Notes: generated by a model from the letters alone, not told the origin. Positions 8,199-16,200 are shown, counted from the first letter of the stretch. The stretch is 24,958 nucleotides of DNA from JAJYZP01 sp049964535 (GCA_049964535.1 JBMFXG010000012.1:1-24958); one strand, 5' to 3'. A program made the numbers and translations.

Positions 8199-8488
8199 CT
8201 GGGTACGGCAGTGCGGGACCGACGAGGCCTCTCAATATCAAGGTCGAGACTTCACGTACGCTCAACTCGAGTAAGTCACTCAGTCATCACAGAGCAGATC
8301 AACAAGGGGTAGTGAGAGGCAACCAGTCTCTCTTCCTAGTCCGGTCTCCGGTGACAAAGGATACCATTCGACAGACCTGACGCGAACGCTAATTTTGAGC
8401 AGGCGGCACACCCAGCTGCGGCGGCTCCGCGCAACGATCTCCACCTCGCCAAGTCAGAGATGCAAGCTCCTTCACCTCAAGTTGCAAT

Positions 8489-8510
8489 GAGTAACAACAG
8501 TGAGTAACAA
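8489..8510. repeat. Short direct repeat GAGTAACAA, period 13
   Basis: GAGTAACAA occurs at 8489-8497 and again at 8502-8510, separated by CAGT. The function is unknown. It is short enough to be chance. Confidence 0.4.
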
Positions 8511-8897
8511 TCACGCCGGTGCCGTCAGGTTTTCCCACCTCCACCGCCTCTCCCTCACAACGTCAAGGTTGCCCTTAAAGCTGCTTTGCGCACCGCTCAC
8601 GGACGTCCTCAGATCTACCTCGTGTACTTACAACGCTAGACAGCGAGGACGCTGCGAGGGCGATATCACCGAGCTAGCGGGCGCGCCTGCGAACGTAGCT
8701 AGCACATCACCACGTTTGGGATTCATTTGAGCTGCCGCAGGCGGTGCACCCGCACTGCCTCACTACCTGAAGGGCATCATGCTACGTAGCTCACGAGACC
8801 GAAATTTGACAGCAGGAGTCGACTCGTGACTCCATCGCGCTACGTTTACGAACCAGCACCACATAGACGCTCGAGTCTTCTCAGAGCTCAGACCATA

Positions 8898-9926
8898 TCA
8901 TCCATTGATCGGACCGTTGGAGTCTCGAAGATGTCCACCGCTTCGACCGGACCGATGCGCAAGGAGCTCCGCAACGATAGCGACCGCTGTCTCTCGAACC
9001 GTCCGAGATCCGAGATCTAGTCCGGCAGGGCCATAGAGACTGCGCAGAGCGTCGTGAGAGAGCCCCGCCGCTTCGAGACGTCGACGACGCTCTTGCTGAG
9101 TATGCCGAGACCCTAGCGATCCTACGTAGGTGCGTGGCGAACGCTCAAGAAGCTCAACCAGCACCGGGGTCGCAAGATCGTGATCGTGGCTCAGGACGAT
9201 CAGTCCGTCGCGTGGCCCTAGCTCTTTGACGAGTTCGATTGCTCGGTCTTCAACCGTGACGATCTCCGCCTCCATCTCTAACCCGGACCCTAGCTCTACA
9301 ATGGCCTCCGCCAACTCTCCCGATCCAACGATGACGACCCGCGAGTCAGGAGTTACGATCTCGCCATAGAGCACAAACCTGTCATCTTCGAGTCGAAAGA
9401 GTTCGGCCCGACCCTTGCGTACCTGCAGATCGAGATCACGCTCGATCGCATCCGACTGCAGCAAGGACACAAGCTCCGAAGGAGCTCCGTCATCTAGGTC
9501 AAAGAGCCCATGAAACTCTACGGATTGGTCCTTCTTCGCCACCAGTGTTACCACAGCGTAAGGAGTCCGTCGCACAAGCACGGCATCGAGATCACCTTGC
9601 AGCTCGTCGAGGCGAGCAAGCACTACCGTAGCCGTACCACCGCACGCAAGCCTCGCAGCGACCGCCTCCTCATCGCCAACGACGAGCTCGACACATCCGC
9701 TAGATCGGTCTCCGGCAAGGATCTTTTGCGCTTGGGCCACCACGACTTCGTGTGGCGAGTCACCGAAAAACCCACCAAACCAACGATCTGCGAAGATAAC
9801 TGCGCCCTGACCCACGCGAGTGGAACCGCCAAAGCCTCTCAACTCGACCACACGAGCCAAAACGGCGCTGTCACTGCTGTGGGCCGCCTCATCTAACAAG
9901 GTTGCAAGATCGTTCTTCGACCCCAT
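8898..9926 (-). CDS. XdhC/CoxI-family molybdoenzyme maturation protein
   Basis: The protein has 342 residues from the ATG at 9926. AAAGGAG lies 9 nt upstream; a GTG at 9932 is an alternative but sits only 3 nt from that sequence. The N-terminal XdhC/CoxI domain carries the family motif CGG (95-97), whose cysteine in XdhC is linked to molybdenum-cofactor handling. The C-terminal Rossmann domain begins with VVIVGSGELAEAI (197-209). Near the end it has YVGSLGSRHTQQERRRRLEAAG and GPAGLDLGSRTVRETAVAI, the usual XdhC_C signature. The family inserts sulfurated Mo cofactor into xanthine- or CO-dehydrogenase-type enzymes; no such enzyme is in the window. It is 56 nt downstream of the class IV aminotransferase gene and probably co-transcribed with it. 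Confidence 0.88.
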   Translation of the reverse strand: MGSKNDLATLLDEAAHSSDSAVLARVVELRGFGGSTRVGQGAVIFADRWFGGFFGDSPHEVVVAQAQKILAGDRSSGCVELVVGDEEAVAARLACGGTATVVLARLDELQGDLDAVLVRRTPYAVVTLVAKKDQSVEFHGLFDLDDGAPSELVSLLQSDAIERDLDLQVRKGRAELFRLEDDRFVLYGEIVTPDSRVVIVGSGELAEAIVELGSGLEMEAEIVTVEDRAIELVKELGPRDGLIVLSHDHDLATPVLVELLERSPRTYVGSLGSRHTQQERRRRLEAAGLSHDALRSLYGPAGLDLGSRTVRETAVAIVAELLAHRSGRSGGHLRDSNGPING

Positions 9927-9982
9927 CGCCACTATCTCCTTTCGCTCACTCCGTGCGAATGACCGCCGATACAGACCCGGAC

Positions 9983-10816
9983 TCAGATGTCAAGATCTCC
10001 AGCAAAGAGCTGTGCAAATCGCTCCCGAACCGACTTCGTCACACTCCCCCCGACGACGGCAAGAGCGACTTCATCAACGGTTGCAATAGGTTGAACCTCT
10101 CGGAACGAAGAGGAGAGAAAGGCCTCGGTCACCGTTCCATTAACGAGATCTGCAAGAGGCATATCGGCCTCTTTTACTCCAAGCTCCTCCACTAAGATCT
10201 CTCGCGTTATTCCTGCGAGACATCCACTTTGCAGTGTCGGAGTGAAAACGTTTCCATCGACGACCACAAAGATATTGGAGCCAGAACCTTCGCAGAGCTC
10301 CCCCTTGGTGTTCGGAAAGATGACCTCACTTGCCCCAGCACGATGGGCGTACTCAAGCCCCAAGACGTTCTCTGCATAAGAGGTCGTCTTGAGCCCACTC
10401 AGCGCGCCCCGCTCATTGCGCGGCCACGGTGCCACCGCCACTTTAATAGGCTCCACCGTAGAGGTGAAGATGGCGGGCTCCATAGCAATAATCACTCGCT
10501 GGCGACCCCCAACGCGATCCGAGGTCAAGCGTGCGTCACCGGCCGTCACAGTGAGACGAACGCGCGCATTGCCGAGATCGTTGCGTTCGATCAGTTCCAT
10601 GACCCAAGAGGAGATGAGTTCGAGTCGAGGCTCATCGAGCAGCATTCCCATAAGAGTTCGACGTAGGCGGCGAAGATGACGACCGAGCGCGAACGGTCGG
10701 TTGTCGTAGACGGGAATCGCCTCGAATGCACCATCACCAGTAACGAGTCCATGATCAAAAACCGATATGAGGGCGCTCTCCTGGGGAAGAAATTCACCAT
10801 CGATACAGACAAACAC
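9983..10816 (-). CDS. PLP-dependent class IV aminotransferase (aminodeoxychorismate lyase-like)
   Basis: The protein has 277 residues with fold-type IV features. The opening is CIDGEFLPQESALISVFDHG. The PLP lysine is probably K143 in GLKTTSYAEN (141-150). E176 in CEGSGSNIF is the usual cofactor-binding glutamate, and FTPTLQSGCLAGITR (191-205) is the cofactor phosphate-binding region. The KTTSYAEN and GCLAGITR patterns resemble PabC (aminodeoxychorismate lyase, folate synthesis) more than branched-chain aminotransferases, but D-amino acid and branched-chain transaminase activities cannot be excluded. The GTG at 10816 was chosen because AGGAG sits 5 nt upstream; the open frame extends to 10888 without support. 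It is followed by the XdhC-family gene on the same strand. Confidence 0.87.
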   Translation of the reverse strand: MFVCIDGEFLPQESALISVFDHGLVTGDGAFEAIPVYDNRPFALGRHLRRLRRTLMGMLLDEPRLELISSWVMELIERNDLGNARVRLTVTAGDARLTSDRVGGRQRVIIAMEPAIFTSTVEPIKVAVAPWPRNERGALSGLKTTSYAENVLGLEYAHRAGASEVIFPNTKGELCEGSGSNIFVVVDGNVFTPTLQSGCLAGITREILVEELGVKEADMPLADLVNGTVTEAFLSSSFREVQPIATVDEVALAVVGGSVTKSVRERFAQLFAGDLDI

Positions 10817-11233
10817 GCGTACTCCTCTCTCTCGGGCCGGAAGCGACCTCGCCGTGTCGGGCGGCTTAGTGCACTCAAGCCCTCTCATCCATGAGCCTAA
10901 CGCGACCGAATCAGGAGAAACTCACGGCTCTCCTGAGGCCGACCCCGTATCTACCTTGGCAAGAACGCCCCGATCAAACACCACCGATTCAACTTCCAGC
11001 AATCGTGAAGCAAGCGGCAGCGCTGACACGTCAGTACTCCACAAGCAAGTGCTCCAAAAACAACTGCTCCAAACAACGGAGTAGCGAGGTAGTAATGCTC
11101 AGCCACCAAACCGCCACTAGTCGCCCCTGCCTTCTTCCTGTGAAAGTCCAGACGTTCGAGCTCACAGAGACACCGTCATCTCCAGTTTGAACCCTCCTTG
11201 AGGCCAACCGTAACCCCACTCAGCCCAAGAGAG
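10817..11233. other. Spacer with coding-like minus-strand traces in shifting frames
   Basis: It lies between the CoA-transferase stop and the aminotransferase start. On the minus strand a stop-free frame runs from about 11178 to 10951 and includes a hydrophobic stretch (TPLFGAVVFGALACGVL). A second frame then continues with protein-like sequence (SALPLASRLLEVESVVFDRG). This fits a frameshifted remnant or a small membrane-protein gene; neither is proven. Confidence 0.45.
10951..11106 (-). CDS. Possible small membrane protein, hypothetical
   Basis: A GTG at 11106 opens a 51-codon frame (MAEHYYLATPLFGAVVFG...) with one predicted hydrophobic segment at about residues 7-23. A cysteine-, arginine- and tryptophan-rich tail follows, ending at TAG 10951-10953. 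There is no clear Shine-Dalgarno sequence and no family recognised. The frame stays open upstream of the GTG, and a neighbouring frame looks coding further on, so a decayed gene is an equally good reading. Confidence 0.22.
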   Translation of the reverse strand: MAEHYYLATPLFGAVVFGALACGVLTCQRCRLLHDCWKLNRWCLIGAFLPR

Positions 11234-12451
11234 CTAGCTGTAGCGAAACTCTTCTCCGAATGCGCCTTCCTCTGCGAGGGCACGAACTCGTTCCGGTGCG
11301 TACCGAAGCGTCTCTCGCAGAATCTCCTCGGCGTCTTCGTGTCGTCGAGGTGCACGGCGATGCACGGAAGCACGCTCTCCAACTCGAACCGCAGTAGCGA
11401 CTTGGCGGACATCACCGAAGTATGGGTGCGACGTTGTGACTACGAGGCCACGCGCCTCGGTCTGAGGATCCGCAAGTGCCTCCCTGACGGTGTTGACGGG
11501 TCCGCACGGCACCTGAGCTTCACGCAGCACCGCGAGCCAATACGAGGTCGGGCGCTGAACGAAGGTATCAGAGAGTACCTGCAAGACCTCGCTAGCGTTC
11601 TCACGCCTCCCAGCAAAGCCATCGAATCTCGGATCTTCTGCTAGTTCCGACCGCCCAATCGCCACGACCAATCTACGCCAGAACTTCTCTTTCGGACACG
11701 CAACGACAAACCAACCATCCATGGACTCAAAGGCCTGAAACGGAACGACTGATGGATGAGCGGAGTGATGCGTACGTTCCGGCACAAACTCTCCATTCAA
11801 CGCCCATGCTGCAGGATAGGTCAACATGGAGATCGCAGTATCGAAGAGACTGACATCACAGTCACTACCAACCCCATCACGACGAGCGGCGTGCAGAGCC
11901 GCCAAGATCGAGATAGCTGCGACTAATCCACCGGAGTAGTCCACGAGTGAGAGCCCCGACTTCGTTGGTGGACCATCAGGCTCACCGGTCAGGTCCATCC
12001 ACCCCGAGTGGCCCTGAACTACGTAGTCGTAGCCCGGTTCCTCGCTCCGAGGTCCGGTCATTCCGTACCCAGTCAACGAACAACAGACGATCGCTGGGTT
12101 GAGGTGGCGAAGATCGTCGTATCGGATGCGAAGCTGCGCAGGGACGTCGCCTCTGAGATTAGAGAAGACCACGTCACTCACTCGAACGAGATCCTCGAAG
12201 ACCTCTCGACCCCCATGAGATGAGAGATCGAGACTTAAACTCTTCTTGTTTCGATTGAACGACTCGAAGAAAATACTGTCTTCGTCGTTCTGCTGTGGAA
12301 CGACGTAGCGACCGACATCGCCTCCTGAGCGAGGGTCCTCAACTTTAATGATCTCGGCGCCAAGATCAGCGAGCTGCAGTGAACCAAATGGTCCCGCACC
12401 ATACTGCTCAATCGCAAGGATTCGAACGTCGTCGAGCGGACGGCGGCTCAT
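11234..12451 (-). CDS. Family III CoA-transferase (CaiB/BaiF), candidate mesaconate CoA-transferase
   Basis: The protein has 405 residues, the usual length for CoA-transferase family III. It opens with the family pattern VRILAIEQYGAGPFGSLQLADLGAEIIKVEDP and continues with FFESFNRNKKSLSLDL (61-76), SLTGYGMTGP (125-134) and the probable catalytic aspartate D171 in LSLVDYSGG. Family III enzymes move CoA between carboxylic acids through a mixed anhydride on that aspartate. The start overlaps the methylaspartate ammonia-lyase stop as ATGA, so the two are translationally coupled. Mesaconate, the product of the lyase, is therefore the most likely acceptor, with acetyl-CoA or succinyl-CoA as donor (inference). 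This is the role of mesaconate CoA-transferase in haloarchaea. Other dicarboxylate acceptors remain possible. Confidence 0.9.
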   Translation of the reverse strand: MSRRPLDDVRILAIEQYGAGPFGSLQLADLGAEIIKVEDPRSGGDVGRYVVPQQNDEDSIFFESFNRNKKSLSLDLSSHGGREVFEDLVRVSDVVFSNLRGDVPAQLRIRYDDLRHLNPAIVCCSLTGYGMTGPRSEEPGYDYVVQGHSGWMDLTGEPDGPPTKSGLSLVDYSGGLVAAISILAALHAARRDGVGSDCDVSLFDTAISMLTYPAAWALNGEFVPERTHHSAHPSVVPFQAFESMDGWFVVACPKEKFWRRLVVAIGRSELAEDPRFDGFAGRRENASEVLQVLSDTFVQRPTSYWLAVLREAQVPCGPVNTVREALADPQTEARGLVVTTSHPYFGDVRQVATAVRVGERASVHRRAPRRHEDAEEILRETLRYAPERVRALAEEGAFGEEFRYS

Positions 12452-13713
12452 CGCTTCGCCTCGTCCGCCAACGTCTTCGTTCGCTTCACGAGTGCGAGCG
12501 TCCGCAGCATCTCGTTTCGTACGATCATCACTCCTTCGTCGACCCCCATACCCGGCTTCGCGAGCATCTGATCAGCGTGACAAGCCATCGCAACATGAGT
12601 ACTTACCCGTGAGGAGAGGTCGGTCTCATTGCAGGTTCCGCCGCAGTACGTACGTAGTCCACGTTGTCGAACCATCAAGAGGGCCTCGACGGTCTTATTG
12701 ACTCCACCGAGGTCGGGCGTCTTGACATGGATGACGTCGGCTGCATCGGCAGCGGTAAATACGTCGATGTCCTCGAGCGTGTTACACCATTCGTCAACCA
12801 CGAGAGCGACCTCTACCCCACTCTTGCGAAGCCGATTCCGCAGCGCAACGTAGGTCTCTACTTGCGCATCTCGAGAGCCTGCATCGATAGGGTGTTCTAT
12901 CCAGAGCTCGTGTGCACCTGCTGCAGCTTTCAGCTCGCACAAGTAATCCGTAATGCGCGCAAGATCACTGTCAAACGCAAGACCGATCGTGCCGTAGGTA
13001 TCGAGATGAAGCCTCGGCAGATACGTCTCATCTCGACGGAGTGACCTAATTCGACCAGTTACCCAGCGAACGTAGTCGAGCAGGATTTCCCCATCTTGAC
13101 CGAGCTTGGAGTCCACCTCATTGATCAATCCGTGTGGGAGAGCATCGACCTCCTTCACGATCATCTTGTCAACGTTGAGATAGCGGTCATCACCTGTTTG
13201 AGCAAAGATCGGGACGGCCGTGATCTCACCCTCGATGCCGTACTCTCTCTGCACCACCTCAGCCATAGTGGTACGAGCCGCAAGCGAAGCCCCGTGCAAG
13301 ATCGCCTGTGAGACACCGTATCGTAACGCAGTAAGGAGAGGCTCAGAGCGGATACGGAGTCCTTCCACCCACTCCGCAAGCTCTCGAAACCCGTCTACTT
13401 CACGACCGATCAGTTCAGGGAGAACGACCTCTTCAAGCTGATCGAGGACCAACCCTCTAGAGAGCAGCGCTGCTCGACCGCCCGTTCCGGCATACTGAAC
13501 CTCCGCACAGTCCCCCACTGCGATTTGGCCATCATCGAGAATCAAAAGGATCGAAAACGCTACTCCGGCCTCTCGAATCTTGGAGAATCCGGGGGTAGTC
13601 GGAGTGCCAGAGTAGAGAAAGCCATCGTGACCAGCACCGAGTCGAATCGCCTGCTGATCATCGCGAAAAAATCCCGATGATACTTGCGTACAGAACGCAT
13701 CGACGATCCTCAT
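12448..13713 (-). CDS. mal: 3-Methylaspartate ammonia-lyase
   Basis: The protein has 421 residues, against about 413 in the clostridial enzyme, and is an enolase-superfamily lyase. It removes ammonia from (2S,3S)-3-methylaspartate to give mesaconate. Catalytic residues fall at the same numbers I recall for the characterised enzyme: H194 in LPHGLIN, K331 in HVKTPDLGG, and the magnesium ligands D238 (HLDTYGTIG), E273 (WIEHPID) and D307 (VVDEWCN). The substrate-pocket positions Q73, Q172, T360, C361 and L384 are also present. Position 329, which I recall as Gln in the clostridial enzyme, is His here. It overlaps the SDR upstream and the CoA-transferase downstream by ATGA at each end, so all three are coupled. 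Glutamate mutase, the usual source of methylaspartate, is not in the window. Confidence 0.96.
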   Translation of the reverse strand: MRIVDAFCTQVSSGFFRDDQQAIRLGAGHDGFLYSGTPTTPGFSKIREAGVAFSILLILDDGQIAVGDCAEVQYAGTGGRAALLSRGLVLDQLEEVVLPELIGREVDGFRELAEWVEGLRIRSEPLLTALRYGVSQAILHGASLAARTTMAEVVQREYGIEGEITAVPIFAQTGDDRYLNVDKMIVKEVDALPHGLINEVDSKLGQDGEILLDYVRWVTGRIRSLRRDETYLPRLHLDTYGTIGLAFDSDLARITDYLCELKAAAGAHELWIEHPIDAGSRDAQVETYVALRNRLRKSGVEVALVVDEWCNTLEDIDVFTAADAADVIHVKTPDLGGVNKTVEALLMVRQRGLRTYCGGTCNETDLSSRVSTHVAMACHADQMLAKPGMGVDEGVMIVRNEMLRTLALVKRTKTLADEAKR

Positions 13714-14459
13714 AGCATCACGTCTCCACCATTTGGACCGAGAGTCGCTCCGATGTAGTACGAACCGTCCTCAGAAGCGAGCAGCACTGCTGTCGGAGTG
13801 ATCTCATCGACACGCCCAAACCTTCCAATGGGTAGCTCCGCAAGCTTGGCACTTCGCCACGCCTCCGACTCCGCCTCGAGCAGTGGCGTTTCAACTGGTC
13901 CCGGAGCGATCGCATTGACGCGCACGCCGCGATGGGCGACCTCTCGAGCTAGCGACTTTGTGAGACCGATAATCCCGGCCTTACTCGCTACGTAGTGAGA
14001 CGCCGAGACTCCCCCGATGTACGCTAACTGCGACGCGATATTGATAACGCACCCGTCTGTACGATCGAGCATCTGTCCAATCAACGCCCGAGTACACAAA
14101 AATACGCTACGAAGATTCGTCCTCAGGACGTGATCCCAGACCTCTACGCTCATCTCTTCCAAGAGATCCTCGGAGAAAATACCGGCATTGTTGACAAGTA
14201 CATCGACCCGACCAAACTCACTGAGAGCCATTTCAGCCATGGCGGCTACGCTCTTTTCCTCGCCTACATCTGCCTGGATGAAGAGCGATCGCCTGCCGCA
14301 AGCTCGGATTCGGTCTAAGGTCTCCTGGGCACAAAGCTCTTCCATACGATCGACCACTGCAATATCGGCTCCCTCTTGCGCAAATGCAACAGCAATTCCC
14401 TGTCCGATTCCTGACGAGGCGCCGGTAACGAGGGCGATTCTTCCATCTAGTTTCCCCAT
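13710..14459 (-). CDS. Short-chain dehydrogenase/reductase (SDR), probably NAD-linked
   Basis: The protein has 249 residues and the classical SDR motifs: TGASSGIG (12-19), NNAG (90-93), N115, catalytic S143, Y156 and K160 (YVASK), and the PG motif after VNAIAPGPVET. Aspartate 37 at the end of the second strand (AVVDR) favours NAD(H) over NADP(H). The ATG at 14459 has AGGGAGG 5 nt upstream; the frame extends to 14516 without support. It is the first gene of a three-gene coupled unit, its stop overlapping the methylaspartate ammonia-lyase start as ATGA. The substrate is not known. A hydroxyacid or hydroxyacyl-CoA intermediate of the same pathway is a reasonable guess, but 3-oxoacyl-ACP-reductase-like functions look the same by motif. 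Confidence 0.9.
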   Translation of the reverse strand: MGKLDGRIALVTGASSGIGQGIAVAFAQEGADIAVVDRMEELCAQETLDRIRACGRRSLFIQADVGEEKSVAAMAEMALSEFGRVDVLVNNAGIFSEDLLEEMSVEVWDHVLRTNLRSVFLCTRALIGQMLDRTDGCVINIASQLAYIGGVSASHYVASKAGIIGLTKSLAREVAHRGVRVNAIAPGPVETPLLEAESEAWRSAKLAELPIGRFGRVDEITPTAVLLASEDGSYYIGATLGPNGGDVML

Positions 14460-14480
14460 CTTCCCCTCCCTTCCCCCTGT

Positions 14481-14486
14481 AGCGTA
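14481..14486 (-). promoter_or_regulatory. Candidate -10 box (TACGCT) of the SDR-mal-CoA-transferase operon
   Basis: TACGCT on the minus strand lies 21 nt before the ATG at 14459, leaving room for the strong AGGGAGG ribosome-binding site. A TTGACG occurs upstream, but at about 24 nt it is too far for a standard -35. Confidence 0.35.
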
Positions 14487-14508
14487 CGGCTCAATCCCTC
14501 GACGATCA

Positions 14509-14524
14509 CACGTCAAGAGACGTG
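14509..14524. repeat. Inverted repeat CACGTC-AAGA-GACGTG upstream of the SDR operon
   Basis: Two perfect 6-bp arms flank AAGA, about 22 nt upstream of the candidate -10 box. The position suits a regulator-binding site for the methylaspartate operon. No regulator gene is nearby. Confidence 0.4.
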
Positions 14525-15565
14525 ATTGCGAGTGAGAGCACTACTCACCACACGATCCGATGTCGATCTCTGTTTGCTCGACCAAACTCATTGCAACTCT
14601 TCGACGCTACTACCCGCTCGACCTCAAAACTCAGGCATTGGGAATCTCGGGAATGATCACAACCATCACAAAGCCTTGGGAACGGAGCGTTCAGGGCACC
14701 GCCGGCATGAGAATTGCGTTCTTATGCCGTCATGTCTCGACGAGAACACCAATCTTCACGACCTCTCGGAACCAATGAGCGTCTCTCCAAGGCTCCAAAG
14801 AGCATTAATCCAATGCGGTAGCCACATCATCAACTCGTTACGCAACCCTACGTTGTTGACCCTGTGCATCGAACATCGCATCCATCCACACCGGCTGCAA
14901 CAGCAGTCCCGTCAGGCCCAAGCGCGCACCTGGAGCCCACGGCTCGCTCTGTGTCTGTTTGGAAAAGGTGCTTGCGATCTTCTCGCGCCCGGAGTGTCAC
15001 AGAGCGAACAAGTGCAGCACGTTGCGATCTCACTTCGACGCTACTGTGCCATCGATCGCCGAGCTCTTCTCAGAAACTAAGGTCTATCTCTAGTGGCGAC
15101 ACCAATGCCTCGGGTCGATATGAGTCTTCGAGAGACCGAGGTATCAAGGTCAAAGGATTACAGACGCCACTCACTTCGCTAGCGTGCTCCAAGGACCGAC
15201 CCGAGTGCCGAACCATACTCGCTCGTGTTGCATCGAGGCTTCGGCCCACACCACACACGTTCAGGTCTCAACTGAACCCAAAGAGCACTTCAGTGTCGTG
15301 ACATGAGGTATCCGCCAGGACGGATGAGAGTTCGAACGTTCAAAGATCAGGTCCTCTACTTGCAAAGGCCGCTGTACCCCGAGCTGCACGTGACTCCTTT
15401 GGTATACGAGCACGTTTCACCGCTACGACCTTGCGTCAGACACTCCACGATGAGGTCCCGAGCGATCCGCTCGATAGGAGACCCGGCGAGGCGCTGCTAC
15501 TCAGTCGTACGCGTCAAATCTGCTCTACCGCTGCGCAAAGAAGCACCCGTTAGTCCCTACGCTGA

Positions 15566-15603
15566 CGAGTACTGCACTACCAAACGAGTACTGCACTACC
15601 AAA
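15566..15603. repeat. 19-bp tandem direct repeat adjoining the MaoC ribosome-binding site
   Basis: Two exact copies of CGAGTACTGCACTACCAAA occur at 15566-15584 and 15585-15603. They are followed by GGAGTAC, a partial third copy that differs by one base and supplies the AAAGGAG of the next gene. It may be an operator pair or a recent slippage duplication. Confidence 0.8.
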
Positions 15604-15612
15604 GGAGTACGC

Positions 15613-16128
15613 GTGACAGAGGTCGCAGGGTGGACTGGGCGCTATTTCGAGGACTTCGAGGTCGGCGACATCTACCGACATCCACTCGGCCGCACGATCA
15701 CAGCGACCGACAACTCATGGTTCACACTCCTCACACAGAACACAGCACCACTACATTTCGATCGGCACTACGCCTCGCAGACCGAATTCGGACGACCGCT
15801 CGTCAACTCGACGCTAACCCTGGCGCTCGTGACGGGTCAATCCGTAACCGACGTCTCCCAAAACGTCATGGCTAACCTCGGATGGGACAGAGTAAAGCTT
15901 CCAAACCCGGTCTTCGAAGAGGACACCATCTACTCCGAGTCAGAGGTGCTCAGCGTGCGTGCCTCAGCGAGTAGACCCACGGTCGGCGTGGTCACCGTAC
16001 ATACCACTGGATTCAAACAAGATGGTTCGATCGTCATTGAGTTCGATCGATCGATGCTCATCTACCGACGCGGTTACGGTCCACAGAAACCAAAACTGTC
16101 CGAGTCAAGCCCTCAAGTGGGGGAGTAG
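15613..16128 (+). CDS. MaoC-family hydratase, candidate mesaconyl-CoA hydratase
   Basis: The protein has 171 residues and a single hotdog domain. The hydratase-2 pattern is clear: D33 in TATDNSWFT and H48 in APLHFDRHYASQTEFGRPLVN form the expected catalytic Asp-His pair. The C-terminal half has the strands VFEEDTIYSESEVLSVR and GVVTVHTTGFKQDG. The GTG start has AAAGGAG 5 nt upstream. MaoC enzymes hydrate enoyl-CoA esters. Next to methylaspartate ammonia-lyase and a family III CoA-transferase, mesaconyl-CoA is the likely substrate, giving beta-methylmalyl-CoA or citramalyl-CoA (inference). Double-hotdog mesaconyl-CoA hydratases of about 340 residues are known from several bacteria; this one is half that size, like the small mycobacterial MaoC enzymes of C5 dicarboxylate metabolism. 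It is transcribed away from the SDR operon. Confidence 0.85.
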   Translation: MTEVAGWTGRYFEDFEVGDIYRHPLGRTITATDNSWFTLLTQNTAPLHFDRHYASQTEFGRPLVNSTLTLALVTGQSVTDVSQNVMANLGWDRVKLPNPVFEEDTIYSESEVLSVRASASRPTVGVVTVHTTGFKQDGSIVIEFDRSMLIYRRGYGPQKPKLSESSPQVGE

Positions 16129-16174
16129 TGCGCGCTCACAGGTCTCAAGAGGGCGAGTGACGCTTGACCCTCAC

Positions 16175-16200
16175 GAACCGATTCGGCCAGAACCGATTCG
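16175..16200. repeat. 11-bp direct repeat GAACCGATTCG with 4-nt spacer
   Basis: Two exact copies are separated by GCCA, about 50 nt beyond the MaoC stop. The function is unknown. Confidence 0.55.

Larger units (their letters stand above)
7486..8897. other. Long spacer of about 1.4 kb without a convincing gene
   Basis: It separates the XdhC-family gene from the glycosylation operon. Plus-strand frames of 218 codons (7368-8024) and 127 codons (7997-8380) exist, but they lack family motifs and the first overlaps the GT4 start antisense. It contains a perfect inverted repeat (8178-8198) and a 9-bp direct repeat with period 13 (8489-8510). No tRNA, rRNA or known riboswitch pattern was seen. Confidence 0.6.
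14460..15612. other. Long divergent intergenic region between the SDR operon and the MaoC gene
   Basis: About 1.15 kb with no gene I can support. Near the SDR end is a candidate promoter and an inverted repeat; near the MaoC end is a 19-bp tandem repeat. A 184-codon plus frame (14526-15080) and a 190-codon frame from 15303 lack family motifs, and the latter runs into the MaoC gene out of frame. Confidence 0.55.

Noticed and set aside
8390..8760. Two similar TTGAGC...CAGGCGG..CACCC segments about 330 bp apart
   Set aside because: Similarity covers only about 20 scattered bases and does not extend into the flanks; chance is likely.
14526..15080. 184-codon plus-strand open frame in the divergent spacer
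   Set aside because: No family motif and no ribosome-binding site, and the composition looks random; parts of the opposite strand look equally protein-like.
15470..15500. GGAGACCCGGC resembling the B12-box of a cobalamin riboswitch
   Set aside because: It would have suited a B12-dependent pathway, but the other conserved riboswitch segments are absent upstream.
15303..15875. 190-codon plus-strand open frame running into the MaoC gene
   Set aside because: Half of it overlaps the well-supported MaoC gene in another frame, and the rest has no recognisable motif.
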